Positions 61,654 to 64,000 of a stretch of DNA of 64,000 nucleotides are shown here, in pieces; the stretch's first letter is position 1; each line of letters starts with the position of its first letter. Location: assembly GCF_000332195.1 (NCBI RefSeq), contig NZ_KB235922.1, forward strand, positions 5,615,322 through 5,679,321, given 5' to 3'. Made by a program: the position numbers and the translations under genes. The stretch is from Pleurocapsa sp. PCC 7319. GTDB lineage: Bacteria > Cyanobacteriota > Cyanobacteriia > Cyanobacteriales > Xenococcaceae. The notes beneath the pieces are model-generated. The model did no database searches and was not told the origin of the DNA. It worked only from the letters and a program-made list of their open reading frames with translations.

Positions 61654-62373
61654 GTGGGACAAAAGATACACCCAACGGGCTTTCGTTTGGGGATAACCAA
61701 AGATCATCAATCTTGCTGGTATGCCGATACTAAGCGCTACCCAGAATTATTACAAGAAGATCGCTTGATCAGAGAATACGTCAATAAAGAATTGAGTAAT
61801 GCAGGCATTTCTCAAGTCAAAATTGAACGCAAGGCCGATCAAATTGATTTGGCGATTCATACCGCTAGACCTGGTGTAGTTGTTGGTCGCGGTGGTTCGG
61901 GGATTGAAAAGTTACGTACTGAGTTACAGGCTAAAGTCGGCAACAACCGTCAGATTCGCATTAACGTAATTGAAGTACCCCGTGTGGATGCTGATGCAGC
62001 GCTAATTGCTGAATATATCTGTCAGCAACTAGAGCGAAGAGTTTCTTTTCGTCGTGTTGTGCGTCAGGCAGTTCAAAGAGCGCAACGAGCTGAGGTTTTG
62101 GGAATCAAAATCCAGGTTAGTGGGCGTTTAAATGGGGCTGAAATTGCTCGCACAGAATGGGTTAGGGAAGGTCGAGTCCCACTGCATACCCTAAGAGCTG
62201 ATATTGATTACTCTTATCGTACCGCTTTAACTATCTACGGCATTCTCGGAGTTAAGGTCTGGGTATTTAAAGGCGAAATTATCCCAGGACAAGAGGAAGC
62301 TGCTGCTGCAGTTCCCAGTCAGGCTCCTCGCCGTCAGCGTCGTCGTCAAAAGTTTGATGATCGCTCTGAGTAA
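61654..62373 (+). CDS. rpsC: 30S ribosomal protein S3
   Basis: A 239-residue protein at the mRNA entry site, GTG start ([20 protein letters not shown]) after an ACGAGGAAA site. A KH domain ([17 protein letters not shown]) lies near residue 75. The C-terminal tail is Ala/Gln/Arg-rich. Confidence 0.98.
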   Translation: MGQKIHPTGFRLGITKDHQSCWYADTKRYPELLQEDRLIREYVNKELSNAGISQVKIERKADQIDLAIHTARPGVVVGRGGSGIEKLRTELQAKVGNNRQIRINVIEVPRVDADAALIAEYICQQLERRVSFRRVVRQAVQRAQRAEVLGIKIQVSGRLNGAEIARTEWVREGRVPLHTLRADIDYSYRTALTIYGILGVKVWVFKGEIIPGQEEAAAAVPSQAPRRQRRRQKFDDRSE

Positions 62374-62409
62374 TTATTAACAAGACTTATTTAGCAAAAT
62401 ATTACTATT

Positions 62410-62829
62410 ATGCTTAGTCCCAGAAGAACGAAATATCGGAAACAACACCGCGGTCGCATGAGAGGTATGGCCTATCGTGGTAATACCCTAAACTTTGGTG
62501 ATTATGCACTTCAGGCTACTGAACCTTCTTGGATTACTTCTCGACAAATTGAGGCTGCTCGCCGAGCGATGACGCGCTATGTGAAACGGGGTGGTAAGAT
62601 TTGGATTCGAATCTTTCCTGATAAGCCCGTGACGATGCGTCCTGCGGAAACTCGTATGGGTTCGGGTAAAGGTTCCCCCGAATTTTGGGTAGCAGTGGTT
62701 AAGCCAGGTAGAATCATGTTTGAAATGGCTGGTGTTCCTGAACCAATAGCTAAAGAGGCAATGCGTTTAGCAGCACAGAAGCTACCAATCAAAACTAAAT
62801 TTATCACTCGTGACGAGGATTATAACTAA
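62410..62829 (+). CDS. rplP: 50S ribosomal protein L16
   Basis: A 139-residue protein near the A site and the GTPase centre. It begins [19 protein letters not shown], with [20 protein letters not shown] and [19 protein letters not shown]. rpmC follows after four bases. Confidence 0.98.
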   Translation: MLSPRRTKYRKQHRGRMRGMAYRGNTLNFGDYALQATEPSWITSRQIEAARRAMTRYVKRGGKIWIRIFPDKPVTMRPAETRMGSGKGSPEFWVAVVKPGRIMFEMAGVPEPIAKEAMRLAAQKLPIKTKFITRDEDYN

Positions 62830-62833
62830 GATT

Positions 62834-63052
62834 ATGGCTTTACCAAAGATTGAAGATGCCAGAAAGCTGAGTGATGAAGAACTGGCAGAAGAAATTTTAG
62901 CGGTTAAGCGAGAGTTATTTCAGCTTAGGTTAGAGCAAGCAACTCGCCGTCTGGAAAAACCTCATCTGTTTAAGCACACGAAACATCGTCTATCTCAGCT
63001 ATTAACTGTAGAACGTGAGCGTGAATTAGCCGCCGCTAAAGGAGAAGAGTAA
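62834..63052 (+). CDS. rpmC: 50S ribosomal protein L29
   Basis: A 72-residue protein at the tunnel exit. The ATG at 62834 (MALPKIEDARKLSDEELAEE) is chosen, because a start at 62810 would overlap rplP. KRELFQLRLEQATRRLEKPH is the family core. Confidence 0.97.
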   Translation: MALPKIEDARKLSDEELAEEILAVKRELFQLRLEQATRRLEKPHLFKHTKHRLSQLLTVERERELAAAKGEE

Positions 63053-63055
63053 ATC

Positions 63056-63304
63056 ATGGCAGTAAAAGAAAGAGTCGGAGAAGTGGTGAGCGACAAAATG
63101 GATAAAACCGTGGTTGTTGCTATTGAAAACCGTTCCCCTCACCCCAAGTACGGCAAGATTGTCGTCAGAACTAAAAAATATAAAGCTCACGATGCAGAAA
63201 ACCAATGTCAAATTGGTGATCGCGTAAGGATTAGAGAAACTCGTCCCTTAAGCAAAACCAAACGCTGGACGGTCGAGGAAATTATTGAATCCCCAAAATC
63301 CTAA
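63056..63304 (+). CDS. rpsQ: 30S ribosomal protein S17
   Basis: An 82-residue 16S rRNA-binding protein. It has [20 protein letters not shown] and [18 protein letters not shown]. It begins three bases after rpmC, with GGAGAAGAG as ribosome site in the end of rpmC. Confidence 0.98.
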   Translation: MAVKERVGEVVSDKMDKTVVVAIENRSPHPKYGKIVVRTKKYKAHDAENQCQIGDRVRIRETRPLSKTKRWTVEEIIESPKS

Positions 63305-63340
63305 CTTCTATTAACCCAATTTCCCCGGTCGAGTTCCAAA

Positions 63341-63709
63341 ATGATTCAACAACAGACCTATCTAAATGTCGCTGATAACAGCGGTGCCCGTAAGCTAATG
63401 TGTTTACGAGTAATTGGCAAGGGAAACAGCCCCTATGCTTTTATCGGTGACGTCGTAGTTGCCGTAGTTAAAGATGCTTTACCCAACATGGGTGTCAAAA
63501 AATCCGAAGTGGTTAAAGCAGTAATTGTCCGTACTAAACAGTCAGTCAATCGTCCTAGTGGGATGAGCATTCGTTTTGATGACAATGCTGCTGTGATTAT
63601 CAACGAACAGGGTAGCCCTAGAGGTACTCGTGTCTTTGGTCCTGTGGCAAGAGAATTAAGAGAGAAAAACTTTACCAAGATCGTCTCTTTAGCTCCAGAG
63701 GTAATTTAA
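63341..63709 (+). CDS. rplN: 50S ribosomal protein L14
   Basis: A 122-residue protein at the subunit interface. It begins [20 protein letters not shown] and ends [16 protein letters not shown], both standard. Its TAA directly precedes the rplX ATG. Confidence 0.98.
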   Translation: MIQQQTYLNVADNSGARKLMCLRVIGKGNSPYAFIGDVVVAVVKDALPNMGVKKSEVVKAVIVRTKQSVNRPSGMSIRFDDNAAVIINEQGSPRGTRVFGPVARELREKNFTKIVSLAPEVI

Positions 63710-64000
63710 ATGGCAAAAAGTAAACAAGCACCTACTCGCTATAAGATGCACGTCAAGAAAGGAGACACGATCCAAGTGATCTCTGGACGGGATAAAGGCA
63801 AGGTAGGCGAAATATCCCGAGTAATTCCCAAGACTAGTCAAGTAGTAGTTGAAGGGGTAAACGTCCGTACTAAGCACGTTAAGCCTCAACAAGAAGGAGA
63901 ATCTGGTCAAATTGTGACTTTTGAAGCTCCGATCCACAGTTCAAATGTCATGCTCTATTCCAGTAAGGAAAAAACCGTTAGTCGAGTTGGTTACACCTTT
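63710..64000 (+). CDS. rplX: 50S ribosomal protein L24, partial (C-terminus beyond window)
   Basis: Ninety-seven codons from an ATG that immediately follows the rplN stop, open to the window edge. The KOW motif is [20 protein letters not shown], and [18 protein letters not shown] is conserved. L24 starts large-subunit assembly. About 20 residues are probably missing. Confidence 0.97.
   Translation, partial: MAKSKQAPTRYKMHVKKGDTIQVISGRDKGKVGEISRVIPKTSQVVVEGVNVRTKHVKPQQEGESGQIVTFEAPIHSSNVMLYSSKEKTVSRVGYTF

Overview
The window is chromosomal DNA of a cyanobacterium. The evidence is the dense HIP1 octamer (GCGATCGC) inside genes, the photosynthetic NDH-1 subunit gene ndhN, the plastid-type genes ycf35 (DUF1257) and ycf46, the cyanobacterial families DUF2555, DUF3288, DUF4278 and Slr1339-type, a pilMNOQ cluster without pilP, and a ribosomal-protein operon that begins at rplC. 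Heptameric short tandem repeats and palindromic repeat elements are scattered between and even inside genes. This suits a large-genome unicellular, baeocytous or filamentous lineage, but the genus cannot be fixed from the window.

Positions 1-16458 (all minus strand) hold seven consecutive secreted or outer-membrane proteins. In transcription order they are a cysteine-free 897-residue DUF11-type protein, a 188-residue single-DUF11 protein, an 843-residue DUF11 plus SdrD/Cna-B-like protein, a 1487-residue outer-membrane barrel protein with Ig-like and repeat modules, a beta-helix/OmpA fusion, a 679-residue DUF11 protein, and a large SdrD-type/DUF11 protein cut by the window edge. Their order and close spacing suggest a dedicated surface-fibre or surface-layer system: barrel for export or anchoring, OmpA domain for peptidoglycan attachment, DUF11 chains as exposed material. 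This is the strongest candidate for an undescribed system in the window, but the function is inferred.

Positions 17394-27319 are mixed housekeeping and accessory genes: DUF2555, an AddA-like helicase-nuclease with a palindromic repeat inside its reading frame, DUF4278, pyrB, an orphan two-partner-secretion transporter, small conserved proteins, a 5'-truncated FAD oxidoreductase and an orphan sugar-binding lipoprotein. Positions 27687-32977 are pilM-pilN-pilO-pilQ, the type IV pilus alignment complex and secretin. Then come HU, a CobD-like aminotransferase with a repeat-derived insert, a flavoprotein lacking the redox disulfide, and several small proteins.

Positions 37445-39920 carry a MITE-like element and an apparently intact IS200/IS605 element (divergent tnpA and tnpB with a candidate omega-RNA end). 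Positions 40022-43465 are ycf35, ycf46, a ribbon-helix-helix protein and a compact PBP4-type carboxypeptidase. Positions 44001-55485 contain an orphan efflux adaptor, a second MITE-like element, an SGNH hydrolase, an M3 peptidase, AlkA-like glycosylase, SirB1-family protein, GT2 glycosyltransferase, methionine aminopeptidase, a CheY-like regulator, glgA, an Slr1339-family protein and ndhN. Positions 55749-57715 are a Phd/YoeB toxin-antitoxin pair with a palindromic operator candidate, two small unknown membrane proteins and an unknown soluble protein. From 58428 to the edge runs the ribosomal operon rplC-rplD-rplW-rplB-rpsS-rplV-rpsC-rplP-rpmC-rpsQ-rplN-rplX, the last gene cut by the window end.

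No rRNA, tRNA or CRISPR array was recognised.
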